Assembly (NCBI RefSeq): GCF_042678485.1 | Contig: NZ_JBHTKR010000005.1 | Coordinates: 448,626-512,625 of the forward strand | Source: Seohaeicola saemankumensis | Lineage (GTDB): Bacteria; Pseudomonadota; Alphaproteobacteria; Rhodobacterales; Rhodobacteraceae | Length of the DNA: 64,000 bases | Reading direction: 5' to 3' | In this document: positions 52,964 through 61,565 of the stretch, piece after piece | Position numbering within the stretch: the stretch's first letter is position 1 | Layout: each line of letters starts with the position of its first letter | Notes under the pieces: model-generated | Database searches by the model: none | Told to the model about the DNA's origin: nothing | The model's input: only the letters and a program-made list of their open reading frames with translations | Program-made: the position numbers and the translations under genes

Positions 52964-53740
52964 TCAGCGGATCTGCACGCTGACGGTCTGGCTGATCATC
53001 TCGGCCATGGATAGCGTTTCCATGAAGGCGATGTCCGATGCATCACGGCCCGCCGCGATCACGACAAGTTCCGCATCCGACGACATCCCCGTGGCATCCA
53101 CCATATGCCAGCCGCCCTCAAGCCAGACTTGCGCCACGGCGTGAAAGTCGGGCGGGTTCACATCCGGCCCGTAGACAGAAACATAACGCGCCGGAATGTT
53201 CGACGCCCGCGCCAGCGCGCAGACCATATGGGCATAATCGCGGCACACCCCTTCGCCGATCGCGAATGTCTCCACCGCCGAGGTTTCCGCGTTCGAGCTT
53301 CCCGGCACATAGCGCAGCGCGCCGCTGACCCAATCGCGGATCGCCGCGATTTTCTGCCCACCCGCAAGGTCGCCGAAATTCTGCGCGGCAAGATCCCGGA
53401 ACAGGTCCGACTGGCAGAACCGCGACGGTCTGAGACTGGCCATGACATGACCCGGCAGATGATGCAGCAGGTCGGCGCGCAACGACGCAAGCGGACGATG
53501 GGGATGGGCCACCTCAACGCTGGCACGATACCGCAGGTTCAGCTGCCCGCCATCGACCCTTGCCCAGATGCGCTGCCCCAACCCGCCCTCGCCATCGACG
53601 CGGGTCAAGGTAGCGTTTTCGATATCCAACTGATCGTGCAAAACGGTCTGGCCTGCCATATGCGCCGCCTCGATCGTCAGCCGGACCATCGGATCATCGC
53701 CCAGTGCATATTGCATGTTCACATCGATTTCGACGGTCAT
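52964..53740 (-). CDS. Transglutaminase-like superfamily protein
   Basis: A 258-residue cytosolic protein of the transglutaminase-like family with the Cys-His-Asp triad visible: EGVCRDYAHMVCALARA (Cys), FHAVAQVWLEGGW (His) and MVDATGM (Asp). The N-terminal half is a beta-sandwich with the family's LDIENATLTRV and YRASVEV pieces. Members often act as cysteine peptidases or amidases. The ATG at 53740 is chosen because it starts the natural MTVEIDVNMQYAL segment and has GGAA upstream; the open frame extends further. It lies 3' of urtE on the same strand after 135 bp. Confidence 0.85.
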   Translation of the reverse strand: MTVEIDVNMQYALGDDPMVRLTIEAAHMAGQTVLHDQLDIENATLTRVDGEGGLGQRIWARVDGGQLNLRYRASVEVAHPHRPLASLRADLLHHLPGHVMASLRPSRFCQSDLFRDLAAQNFGDLAGGQKIAAIRDWVSGALRYVPGSSNAETSAVETFAIGEGVCRDYAHMVCALARASNIPARYVSVYGPDVNPPDFHAVAQVWLEGGWHMVDATGMSSDAELVVIAAGRDASDIAFMETLSMAEMISQTVSVQIR

Positions 53741-53875
53741 CAGGTTCCAATCTGCCGGATTTTCGGGTCTGCGGCGTGGATCGCCGCGGCGTGTATCCCG
53801 GTCAGGGGTATACACGACCATCGCGCCAATGACAGGGGTAGTGGCGCACCGAACGCCCCGGTGATCCCGAACGCG

Positions 53876-54571
53876 TCAGATGGAGACCCGTGACAGCAGC
53901 GTAGCGCGGTCCACCTTGGCCTTGGGATCGCGCAGCACGACCGAGCCACGGTTCAGCGCCACGAATTCATCGGCCAGGTTATAGGCAAAGTCGAAATACT
54001 GCTCGACCAGCACGATGGCGATCTCGCCTTCCCCGCGCAGCGCCTCGATCACGCGGCCAATCTGCTTGATGATGTTTGGCTGAATGCCCTCGGTCGGCTC
54101 GTCCAGCAGCAACACACGGGGGCGCGTAATCAGCGCGCGGGCGATGGCCAACTGTTGTTGCTGCCCCCCCGACAGATCCCCGCCGCGACGGTCTTTCATC
54201 TCGGCCAATACGGGAAACAGCTCGTAGATGCGGGGCGGAATGACCTTGCCCCCGCGCGGCAGGCAGGCGAAGCCCGTCGTCAGGTTCTCGGTCACGGTCA
54301 GCAGGGGGAACACCTCGCGCCCCTGCGGGACATAGGCGATACCCGCGCGCGCGGCCTGGAAGGCGGTCGGATGATCCAGCGGCTTGCCATCCAGCGTGAT
54401 CGTGCCGCCGGAATAGGGATGCCGCCCCGCAATGGCCTTGAGAAGGCTGGTCTTGCCGACGCCATTGGTGCCCATCACGGCGGTGACCTGACCGGGTTTC
54501 GCGGTCATCGAAATCCCGTTCAGGATCTGGCTTTGCCCGTATTTCAGGGTCAGATCGGCAATCTCCAGCAT
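53876..54571 (-). CDS. urtE: Urea ABC transporter ATP-binding protein UrtE
   Basis: A 231-residue ATPase of the branched-chain-amino-acid/urea type. Walker A is MGTNGVGKTSLL, the signature is DLSGGQQQQLAIARAL and Walker B is VLLLDEPTEGIQP, the last being typical of LivF/UrtE. It starts one base after the urtD stop (TGAGATG) and so is coupled. It pairs with UrtD to power the permeases UrtB and UrtC in the inner membrane. Last gene of the urt operon; no urease genes follow in the window. Confidence 0.94.
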   Translation of the reverse strand: MLEIADLTLKYGQSQILNGISMTAKPGQVTAVMGTNGVGKTSLLKAIAGRHPYSGGTITLDGKPLDHPTAFQAARAGIAYVPQGREVFPLLTVTENLTTGFACLPRGGKVIPPRIYELFPVLAEMKDRRGGDLSGGQQQQLAIARALITRPRVLLLDEPTEGIQPNIIKQIGRVIEALRGEGEIAIVLVEQYFDFAYNLADEFVALNRGSVVLRDPKAKVDRATLLSRVSI

Positions 54572-54572
54572 C

Positions 54573-55313
54573 TCAGCGCCCCAGGTAGACGTCGATGACG
54601 TCCTGATTTTTCGTCACATGATCCAGGCTGCCCTCGGCCAGAACCGCCCCTTCATGCAGCACGGTCACCTTGCAATTCAGCCGCCGCACGAATTCCATGT
54701 CATGTTCGACGACAACCACGGCCCGCGTCTGTGCCGCACGCACCAGAAGCGCCGTGGTATGTTCCCGTTCGGCAGGGGTCATGCCCGCGGCGGGTTCATC
54801 CACCAGCAACAGCTGCGGATCCTGCGCCAGCAGCATCCCGATCTCCAGCCATTGTTTCTGGCCATGGCTCAACTCACCTGCCCGGCGGGGCAAGTCTTCG
54901 GTCAGGCCGATCTCATCCGCGATCTCGTCGATCCGTGCGGCCGTGTCACGGCTTTTGCGGTAGAACAGCACATCGAAAGGCCCGCGCGGGTTCTTGAGCG
55001 CCATGGCCAGGTTTTCACGCACGCTCTGCGCCTCGAAGACGGTGGGTTTCTGGAACTTGCGGCCGATCCCCTGCCGCGCGATCTGGCTTTCCGACAGATC
55101 CAGCAAAGAGATGCTGCGCGGCCCCCAAAGCACACGCCCTTCATCCGGCCTGGTCTTGCCGGTGATGATGTCCATGAAGGTGGTCTTGCCCGCGCCATTC
55201 GGCCCGATCACGGCACGCAATTCGGCTGCGCCGATGCTGATCGACAGGTTGTTGATGGCGCGGAACCCGTCGAAGGTGACGCTGACGCCGGACACTTCCA
55301 GAAGCGTGCTCAT
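54573..55313 (-). CDS. urtD: Urea ABC transporter ATP-binding protein UrtD
   Basis: A 246-residue ATPase of the LivG/UrtD type. Walker A is IGPNGAGKTTFMD, with GRKFQKPTVFEAQSVRENL (Q-loop) and LSHGQKQWLEIGMLLAQDPQLLLVDEPAAGMTPAERE (signature to Walker B, given in part here). The LSHGQKQWLEI form is characteristic of UrtD. It overlaps urtC by four bases (ATGA) and abuts urtE, so the three are translated in sequence from one mRNA. Confidence 0.94.
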   Translation of the reverse strand: MSTLLEVSGVSVTFDGFRAINNLSISIGAAELRAVIGPNGAGKTTFMDIITGKTRPDEGRVLWGPRSISLLDLSESQIARQGIGRKFQKPTVFEAQSVRENLAMALKNPRGPFDVLFYRKSRDTAARIDEIADEIGLTEDLPRRAGELSHGQKQWLEIGMLLAQDPQLLLVDEPAAGMTPAEREHTTALLVRAAQTRAVVVVEHDMEFVRRLNCKVTVLHEGAVLAEGSLDHVTKNQDVIDVYLGR

Positions 55314-56539
55314 GGCTCGCCCTCCTCGCGGCGCCAGGCGCCCTTGTCGGGGCCGTAATCGCCCTGACGGTCCGGCACGGGTTTCAACACGATCAGGTCA
55401 AACAGCCCGCCGATCCCCTTTGGAAAGAACAGCGTGACCGCCACGAATGACAGACCCAGCAGCACCAGCCACCAGTCGGTCCAGTTGATCGTGTAGAACC
55501 CAAGGTTGATGGCCGGGGCCGATCCGCCCGTGAACCACGACGACAACAGCGACACGAAGGCCGCGCCGATGACCGCGCCGTAAAGCCGCCCGCGCCCGCC
55601 GATGGCGACCCAGACCGCCAGGTAGATCGAGGCGATGGGCGCGATTTCCGCCGGGTTGATGATCCCCGCCTGCGGATAGTAAAGCGCCCCCGCGATAGCG
55701 GCGACAACAGCCGTCACGGTGAAGACGAAAAGCTTGTAGCTTTCGACATGGTAGCCCAGGAACCGCACACGGCTTTCGTTGTCGCGGATGGCGCGTATCA
55801 CGCTGCCCATCTTGCCCGACACGATCCAGGCGAACAGCACATAGCCCAGCCCCAGCGCCAGCGCCGAGGCCCAGAAGAACGCGATCGAGATGACCGATTG
55901 CGGCACCGCGTCCAGTCCGGGGATGTTCTGCAACCCCGACAGCCCGTTGTTGCCGCGCAAACCGCTGTCATTCTGGAACAGGTAAAGCGACAGCGCCAGC
56001 GTCATGGCCTGGGTGAGGATCGACAGGTAGACCCCTGTCACGCGGCTGCGGAACGCCAGCCAGCCGAAGACCAGCGCCAGCAATCCCGGCACCAGCACGA
56101 CCATCAGCAGTTGCAGCGCCAGACTATGCGAGAAGGTCCAGATCAGCGGAAATTCAGAGGCTCCGACCACGCCGAAGATCTGGCCGGCGATGGCGTCCGC
56201 CACCTCCTTGTCGGTGGGCGGCAGCGCGGCATTGGCCAACGCATCGACCACGATCAACTCGGTCCGTGCATACATCAGCCACATGCCGATGGCATACCCA
56301 CCCAGCCCGAAGAACGCGAAGTGTCCCAGGGACAGGATGCCGCAATAGCCCCAGACCACATCCATGGCGATGGCGATCAGGCACAGGCACAGCGTCTTGC
56401 CCAGCGTCTTGATGAAGGAGGTCGAGATCAGCCCCACGCCCGTCACCTCGGACATCAGCGTGACCGCGATGGTAAAGACCGACAGCGCCAGCAGGAACCA
56501 CAGGACCGATGGATTTCGCGCAATGAAGGAACGGTTCAT
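55310..56539 (-). CDS. urtC: Urea ABC transporter permease UrtC
   Basis: A 409-residue inner-membrane permease of the LivM/UrtC type. About ten hydrophobic segments are seen, with the conserved GYCGILSLGHFAFFGLGGY loop near residue 65 and GNNGLSGLQNIPG in the middle. The ATG at 56539 has GGAGG six bases upstream; an upstream frame start at 56599 would add 20 untypical residues. The 4-base overlap with urtD shows operon continuity. An intergenic element lies between urtB and urtC. Confidence 0.93.
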   Translation of the reverse strand: MNRSFIARNPSVLWFLLALSVFTIAVTLMSEVTGVGLISTSFIKTLGKTLCLCLIAIAMDVVWGYCGILSLGHFAFFGLGGYAIGMWLMYARTELIVVDALANAALPPTDKEVADAIAGQIFGVVGASEFPLIWTFSHSLALQLLMVVLVPGLLALVFGWLAFRSRVTGVYLSILTQAMTLALSLYLFQNDSGLRGNNGLSGLQNIPGLDAVPQSVISIAFFWASALALGLGYVLFAWIVSGKMGSVIRAIRDNESRVRFLGYHVESYKLFVFTVTAVVAAIAGALYYPQAGIINPAEIAPIASIYLAVWVAIGGRGRLYGAVIGAAFVSLLSSWFTGGSAPAINLGFYTINWTDWWLVLLGLSFVAVTLFFPKGIGGLFDLIVLKPVPDRQGDYGPDKGAWRREEGEP

Positions 56540-56556
56540 GCGCGGCCTCCGTTGCA

Positions 56557-56606
56557 GCGGGGGGTCAACCCCCCGCACCCCCCGGGATATTTGGGGCAAG
56601 AAGAAA
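56557..56606 (+). repeat. Hairpin plus 22-bp intergenic element, copy F (GGATATTT subtype)
   Basis: An 8-bp perfect stem (GCGGGGGG, tetraloop TCAA, CCCCCCGC) at 56557-56576 is followed by GGATATTT-GG-GGCAAGAAG-AAA at 56585-56606. It is inside the urt operon, between urtC and urtB, and oriented against the operon. Confidence 0.75.
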
Positions 56607-56635
56607 CGGAAGCGGTTTTTGCATGTGACATGGCG

Positions 56636-58609
56636 TCAATCCCCCGCCGCGCGGCCCTTGAGGGCGATGATGCCCTTGGGCCGGAACTGGATGAACAGGA
56701 TGATGAACAGGATCATGTAGGTCTGCGCGGCCAGCGTGTTGCTGGGGTTCAGGAACTCGATCCCCTTTTGCAGAAAGCCGATCAGCGTGGCACCGGCCAG
56801 CGTGCCCCAGACATTCCCGACACCGCCCACGACCACGGTCATGAAGCTTTGCACGATATAATCCGCGCCCATTTCCGACGTGACCTTGGCATAAAGGCCG
56901 ATGGCCACACCCGCGATACCGGCGATGCCCGAGCCAAGGCCGAAGGTCAGCATGTTGATACGGTCAGGGTTGATCCCCATCGACGCCGCCATGCCGGGGT
57001 TCTGGGTCACGGCCCGCACCTCCAGCCCCAGACGTGTCCGCTTGAGGATATAGAGCAGCAAGCCAAGAAACAGCAGCGCCAGCACGAAGATCGCCACGCG
57101 GATCATGCTGATCGACACCACCTCGTTGAAGGTCAGCGTCCCGCTGAGCCAATCGGGCGAGGTCAGCGGACGCGCCTGCGTGCCAAAGATGTTCTTGGCC
57201 AGCTGTTGCAGCGCGATGGAAATCCCGAAGGTCGCCAGCAGCGTTTCCAGCGGACGATGATAAAGCCAGCGGATCACCAGCCGTTCCATCGCCACGCCCG
57301 CACCGAAGGTGACCGCAAAGGCCAGCGGCAGGGCCAGGACCAGCGACAGCGTGTAGTCCGGCACAAACAGCTGAACCACATAGCCTGTATAGGCGCCCAT
57401 CATGATGAATTCGCCATGCGCCATGTTGATCACGCCCATCACGCCAAAGGTGATGGCAAGGCCGATGGCGGCAAGAAAGTAGATCGAGGCAAGCGACAAG
57501 CCGTCCAGCGCTAGGTCGGCGGCCTGGTTCAGACCGACCTTGAACAGGATCGCCTCCAGCGTTTCCTCGGCGGCGGCGGTAATGGCGGGATCGGGTTCGG
57601 CATAGACCAGGACAAACTGATGCGCGGCCAGCGCATTTGCCTGATCTTCCAGCGTCACCAGCGGCGGCACGGCCCCGGTGGCGGCCAGCGCCGCATAGGC
57701 GGCTTTGCGCGCGGCATCGGTTGTCAGGCTGGACACCGGGATGCCCGCCACCGTATCGCCATCCATGGCAGCGATCAGCGCATCCTTGATCGTGGCAACG
57801 CCGGTCAGCGGCGGCGCGAAACCGGCCTCGACCAGGCGGGCATAGGCCTCGGCCTGTGGCAGTGCCTCGGTGCCGGGGGTCAGGATGGCGGCGATGTTGC
57901 GATCCTGGGGAAGTGTGGGGAAAACAGCCGGGCTTGTGGTCAGTATCAGGTTCAGAACGGCGCGGGCATCCACGCCCAGATCACCCTCGAGGCTTTCGAT
58001 CGCCGCGATCCGTTCAGCCGGCGTTGCCGCAAAACGGGCAGAAAGCAGGCGTTCCAGGCGGATCTTGCGCTCTTGCAGAAGGGGATCGGGTTCTTCGTCG
58101 ATGGACAGGCGCAGAGGCTCCAATTGGTCTTCCGAGGGGCTGCGCGCGATGGCATCCAGTGCCGCTAGCCGCCGTTCCGGGTCATCGTCCAGCAACTGGA
58201 AGGCCACAAGCGCCGACCCGATCACGCGCCGCACGCCGGCATTGGGGCGCAGTTCGCTCATGTCGGCGCTGTCCGCCTGCCCCAGGTCCTGTCCGGTATC
58301 CACATCGACAAGGGCAAAGCCGCCTGCCGCCTTCGTGGCATAGTAGAACAGCCCATCGCTGGCGCGCAGGTAGACACCCCTGTCGCGCCAACGCTCCAGG
58401 AATTCAGGCACCCCCGGCAGATCGCTGCCCAGCAGGGCGCCAATCAGGGTATCGACCGTGCTGCGCGACGGGTTGGCCACGGCATCGGCATTGTCTTGAA
58501 GCAGGGCCTGCAGCGGGCCCGCGCTGTCCTGCGCCTGCGCGGCGGACGGGGCAAGGCCAGACAGGCCAAGGCAGATGGTCAGGGCACAGCAAATTAGGCG
58601 GAGAATCAT
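56636..58609 (-). CDS. urtB: Urea ABC transporter permease UrtB
   Basis: A 657-residue protein in two parts. After a signal peptide (cut near AAQAQDS) comes an extracytoplasmic helical region (about 25-370), typical of the longer alphaproteobacterial UrtB. The rest is a LivH-like permease with about eight membrane segments, the conserved GVINMAHGEFIMMGAYTGY and RTRLGLEVRAVTQNPGMAASMGIN. AAGGA lies before the ATG at 58609; upstream in-frame codons are not needed. It lies 74 bp after urtA and 96 bp before urtC. Confidence 0.94.
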   Translation of the reverse strand: MILRLICCALTICLGLSGLAPSAAQAQDSAGPLQALLQDNADAVANPSRSTVDTLIGALLGSDLPGVPEFLERWRDRGVYLRASDGLFYYATKAAGGFALVDVDTGQDLGQADSADMSELRPNAGVRRVIGSALVAFQLLDDDPERRLAALDAIARSPSEDQLEPLRLSIDEEPDPLLQERKIRLERLLSARFAATPAERIAAIESLEGDLGVDARAVLNLILTTSPAVFPTLPQDRNIAAILTPGTEALPQAEAYARLVEAGFAPPLTGVATIKDALIAAMDGDTVAGIPVSSLTTDAARKAAYAALAATGAVPPLVTLEDQANALAAHQFVLVYAEPDPAITAAAEETLEAILFKVGLNQAADLALDGLSLASIYFLAAIGLAITFGVMGVINMAHGEFIMMGAYTGYVVQLFVPDYTLSLVLALPLAFAVTFGAGVAMERLVIRWLYHRPLETLLATFGISIALQQLAKNIFGTQARPLTSPDWLSGTLTFNEVVSISMIRVAIFVLALLFLGLLLYILKRTRLGLEVRAVTQNPGMAASMGINPDRINMLTFGLGSGIAGIAGVAIGLYAKVTSEMGADYIVQSFMTVVVGGVGNVWGTLAGATLIGFLQKGIEFLNPSNTLAAQTYMILFIILFIQFRPKGIIALKGRAAGD

Positions 58610-58683
58610 GGGGCGTCCTTGAGCAGGCAGCACGCGATTGAGAGGGCGCGACAGGCGCGCCCTCAGGTCCTTGCGTCGATCTC

Positions 58684-59967
58684 TCAGTAGTTCGAGGTCA
58701 GCTGGACACAGGTCTTGGTGACGGTGTTGTACATGCCGCAGCCCAGATCCTTCCAGTCGCTGGTCAGAACCGCCGAGTCCGGCAGGAAATCGGTCCAGGC
58801 ATCGCCATCGACTTCTGGTGTCTGGCTGATGATGTCGAACTGACCGTCGGCCCGGATCTCGCCGATGAGGACAGGCTTGGCCAGATGGTGGTTCGGCAGC
58901 ATCACCGCGGTGCCGCCGGTCAGGTTCGGGAATTCCTGCCCGTACATCGCCGTACGCACGGCATCCACAGCGGTGGTTCCGGCGGCTGTGGCCGCGTTCA
59001 CCCACATGTTGAAGCCGATGTAATGCGCCTCCATCGGGTCGTTGGTCACGCGATTCTCACCAGCAAAGGCTTTCCATGCGGCAATGAATTCGGCATTGGC
59101 GGGCGTATCGGCGGACTGGAAGTAGTTCCATGCCGCCAGATGGCCCACCAGTTCCGAGGTGTCGAGGCCGGACAGTTCTTCTTCGCCAACCGAGAAGGCG
59201 ACAACGGGAATATCCTCGGCCGAAACACCGGCAGCGGCCAGTTCCTTGTAAAAGCCGATATTCGCATCGCCATTGATGGTCGAGATCACGCCAACCTGCT
59301 TGCCGTCCGCCCCAAGGGCGACCACATCCGCGACGATCGTCGCCCAGTCGGAATGACCGAAGGGCGTGTAGTTCACGAAGATGTCTTCCTTGGGAATGCC
59401 TTTCGAGATCAGGTAGCTTTCAAGGATGTTGTTCGTTGTGCGCGGATAGACATAGTCGGTGCCCAGCAATGCGAATTTCTCGACGCCCAGTTCATCCAGG
59501 AAATAGTCGGTGGCAGGGATCGCCTGCTGGTTCGGGGCGGCGCCTGTATAGAAGACATTGCGCGAGGATTCCTCGCCCTCGTACTGCACCGGATAGAACA
59601 GCAGGCCGTTCAGCTCTTCGATCACCGGCAGCACGGATTTCCGGCTGACGCTGGTCCAGTTGCCGAAGATCACATCGACCTCGTTGACGGTCAGCAACTC
59701 GCGGGCCTTTTCCGCAAACAGCGGCCAGTCGGACGCGGGATCGACCACGACGGCCTCAAGCTGACAGCCCAACAGCCCGCCCTTGGCGTTCTGCTGCTCG
59801 ACAAGCATCAGCATGACATCCTTCAGCGTCGTTTCGGAAATGGCCATGCTGCCGGACAGCGAATGCAGCACACCGACCTTGATCGGGCAATCCTGTGCCG
59901 ACGCGGTCCCGGCGCCAGCCACCAGCGCGGCCAGAGCCAGAGCGGTGAATTTCGTTCCATATGTCAT
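58684..59967 (-). CDS. urtA: Urea ABC transporter substrate-binding protein UrtA
   Basis: A 427-residue periplasmic binding protein with a signal peptide ending TASAQDC. The mature part has the UrtA signatures KVGVLHSLSGSMAISETTLKD, VVDPASDWPLFAEKA and VFGNWTS-like IFGNWTSVSRKSVLPV, then NGLLFYPVQYEGEE. The four-residue C-terminal end is TSNY. It is the first gene of urtABCDE and imports urea as a nitrogen source. The ATG at 59967 has GGGGA nine bases upstream; an upstream extension of 53 codons is atypical. Regulation by nitrogen is expected from the pathway but no NtrC or sigma-54 site was confirmed. Confidence 0.95.
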   Translation of the reverse strand: MTYGTKFTALALAALVAGAGTASAQDCPIKVGVLHSLSGSMAISETTLKDVMLMLVEQQNAKGGLLGCQLEAVVVDPASDWPLFAEKARELLTVNEVDVIFGNWTSVSRKSVLPVIEELNGLLFYPVQYEGEESSRNVFYTGAAPNQQAIPATDYFLDELGVEKFALLGTDYVYPRTTNNILESYLISKGIPKEDIFVNYTPFGHSDWATIVADVVALGADGKQVGVISTINGDANIGFYKELAAAGVSAEDIPVVAFSVGEEELSGLDTSELVGHLAAWNYFQSADTPANAEFIAAWKAFAGENRVTNDPMEAHYIGFNMWVNAATAAGTTAVDAVRTAMYGQEFPNLTGGTAVMLPNHHLAKPVLIGEIRADGQFDIISQTPEVDGDAWTDFLPDSAVLTSDWKDLGCGMYNTVTKTCVQLTSNY

Positions 59968-60546
59968 TGAATTATATCCCCAGTCGATTATCTGCGGGAT
60001 GGGCTGTGTGTCCTGCCTATGCCAGCAACTGGCACGGCGGGGCATCTGGCCATCCGCAACATGTGTGTTGCAGTCGCGCAGGGGGTGTATCTGCCAGGAT
60101 CGGCCCTCTGCGCGGCCTCGGCGCATCGTCCGTGTGACGACGGCTGGCCCAATTCAGAACCGACCATGCCGCGCAGGCAACAAACCATTTTGCAGATGCA
60201 GCATCTTTAGGACTCTATCAGAGATGCTTGCATGTTTTGGGGCGTTTGCCTGTTTTTTAGGTAAAATGCGCCTTCTGGTCGGGCGGCTTTGAAAGGCTGT
60301 GCAATCCATAGCTGCATGCCGACGCAGGTCTGCAGAATCACCAGGGGCTTTCCGGGCAAGACATCCATGGCAACAGGGATGGCGTGCGCCAGCTTTTTCC
60401 CTGTGCGCAGCCTGCCCTGACCGGACGCCTCGCGAAGAAATGGCAATGCCGCTTCTGTCGGGATCTGGCCTTCTGACGGCCGCCCGCTTCCACCAAACAG
60501 TTGTTTCCCTTGATCAAAACGATGCGGCGGTCCACGGGACGACGGA
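59968..60546. other. Region upstream of urtA without a convincing gene
   Basis: About 580 bp between the urtA start and the terminator at 60548. It must contain the urtA promoter. I see an inverted repeat GCCAG-caa-CTGGC at 60021-60033 and an A/T-rich segment at 60200-60275, but no certain sigma-54, NtrC or housekeeping promoter. Open frames here (for example a TTG-started 79-codon minus frame ending at 60207) look non-coding. Confidence 0.5.
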
Positions 60547-60635
60547 TAAAAAAAACCCCGGCACCAGGCCGGGGCAGTCCAACAGGGAGGTGCATATGAT
60601 GACCCGCATATGCGACGGGGTCTCTTGAAATGCTG
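60547..60635 (-). ncRNA. Candidate FnrL-controlled small RNA
   Basis: A minus-strand unit of about 85-90 nt inferred from four linked signals. A perfect FNR-type palindrome lies upstream (60669-60682); a TAGTTT -10-like hexamer lies at 60646-60641, the right distance for a class II FNR promoter; a stem-loop of GCATATG and CATATGC (60592-60613, 8-nt loop) is followed by the single-stranded anti-Shine-Dalgarno stretch ACCUCCCU (60591-60584); and a strong terminator ends at 60548. Several alphaproteobacterial sRNAs pair with ribosome sites through CCUCC-type loops. No coding frame is plausible on the minus strand. Transcription is inferred, not shown. Confidence 0.55.
60548..60574 (-). terminator. 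Strong minus-strand terminator
   Basis: Read on the minus strand, a 7-bp perfect stem (CCCCGGC with GCCGGGG, 5-nt loop) is followed by eight T. It could end both the candidate small RNA and read-through from the response-regulator gene at 60722. Confidence 0.9.
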
Positions 60636-60668
60636 CGAAAAAACTAATTCTGATCTCAGAATACCACT

Positions 60669-60682
60669 TTGATCTGCATCAA
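60669..60682. promoter_or_regulatory. Perfect FNR/FnrL-type binding palindrome
   Basis: TTGATCTGCATCAA is an exact match to the TTGAT-N4-ATCAA FNR consensus. It is 40 bp beyond the 3' end of the response-regulator gene and about 41 bp upstream of the presumed start of the candidate small RNA, on the minus strand. Anaerobic or microaerobic control is therefore expected. Confidence 0.8.
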
Positions 60683-60721
60683 GACAGTCGTCGCCATGCA
60701 GAGATGTCGAAAGTGCATCCC

Positions 60722-61408
60722 TTATGCAACAAGACGGTACCCACCGGATTCCGTGACAAGCAGACGCGCGTTCGAGGGATCGGGTTCGATCTTCTGGCGC
60801 AGCCTGTAGATATGCGTCTCGAGTGTGTGGGTCGTGACGCCCGCATTATACCCCCAGACCTCATGCAAAAGCACATCGCGCGGCACCACGCCTTCGGTCG
60901 CACGATAGAGGTATTTGAGGATATTCGTCTCTTTCTCGGTCAGGCGGATCTTCTTGTCATCCTCGGTGACCAGCATCTTCATCGCGGGCTTGAACGTATA
61001 GGGCCCAAGCGTGAATACGGCATCCTCGCTCTGCTCATGCTGGCGCAGCTGCGCGCGGATCCGGGCCAGCAGGACCGGAAACTTGAACGGCTTGGTGATG
61101 TAGTCATTGGCCCCGGCATCCAGACCCAGGATCGTATCGGCGTCGCTGTCATGGCCGGTCAGCATCAGGATCGGGCATTTCACCCCCTGCTTGCGCATCA
61201 GGCGGCACAGTTCGCGCCCGTCCGTATCGGGCAGCCCGACATCAAGGATCACCAGGTCGTACAACGCTTCTTTCGCGCGCTTCATCGCCTCGGACCCGTT
61301 CCCGGCCTCGAACACATCGAAATCCTCGGTCATGACAAGCTGCTCGCTCAGCGCCTCGCGCAGATCCTCGTCATCGTCCACCAGCAGTATTTTCTTCAAT
61401 TGTGCCAT
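60722..61408 (-). CDS. OmpR-family response regulator (CenR-like)
   Basis: A 228-residue response regulator with a receiver domain (phosphoacceptor Asp in LVILDVGLPDTDG, conserved Lys in ITKPFKF) and a winged-helix DNA-binding domain (about 135-228; RLTEKETNILKYLYRA, then HTLETHIYRLRQKIEPD). It resembles the essential alphaproteobacterial envelope/cell-division regulator CenR, but I give no symbol because this is from recollection. The ATG at 61408 has AGGAGGG before it; the frame stays open far upstream across ribA's promoter. No histidine kinase is adjacent. Divergent from ribA. Confidence 0.9.
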   Translation of the reverse strand: MAQLKKILLVDDDEDLREALSEQLVMTEDFDVFEAGNGSEAMKRAKEALYDLVILDVGLPDTDGRELCRLMRKQGVKCPILMLTGHDSDADTILGLDAGANDYITKPFKFPVLLARIRAQLRQHEQSEDAVFTLGPYTFKPAMKMLVTEDDKKIRLTEKETNILKYLYRATEGVVPRDVLLHEVWGYNAGVTTHTLETHIYRLRQKIEPDPSNARLLVTESGGYRLVA

Positions 61409-61565
61409 AGGTTTCCCTCCTGTGCTTGCAGACAAGATGCGCCTGCGGGACAATGCCGACAAGACAGGGTGCCATTCTCTCACGCTGTCGTGTAAAGCAG
61501 TGTGCGAATGTTTCAGATAAACGCGTAAAACCCAGATCGCAGCACGCATAGGCGCAACAAACGGC

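Noticed and set aside
55748..57514. A 588-codon plus-strand frame opposite urtC/urtB
   Set aside because: It is rich in Gln, His, Arg and Asp, lies opposite membrane proteins with clear homology and has no ribosome site; shadow frame.
60030..60045. A sigma-54-like TGGCACG sequence upstream of urtA
   Set aside because: The -12 GC is off by one base and the sequence points away from urtA.
60207..60446. A 79-codon minus-strand frame in the urtA upstream region
   Set aside because: It needs a TTG start without a ribosome site and shows no family features.
60597..60629. A tiny plus-strand frame (MMTRICDGVS) behind a strong GGGAGGTG site, possibly a leader peptide
   Set aside because: The ribosome-like sequence is simply the complement of the anti-Shine-Dalgarno segment in the candidate minus-strand RNA; no regulated gene follows within 900 bp on the plus strand.
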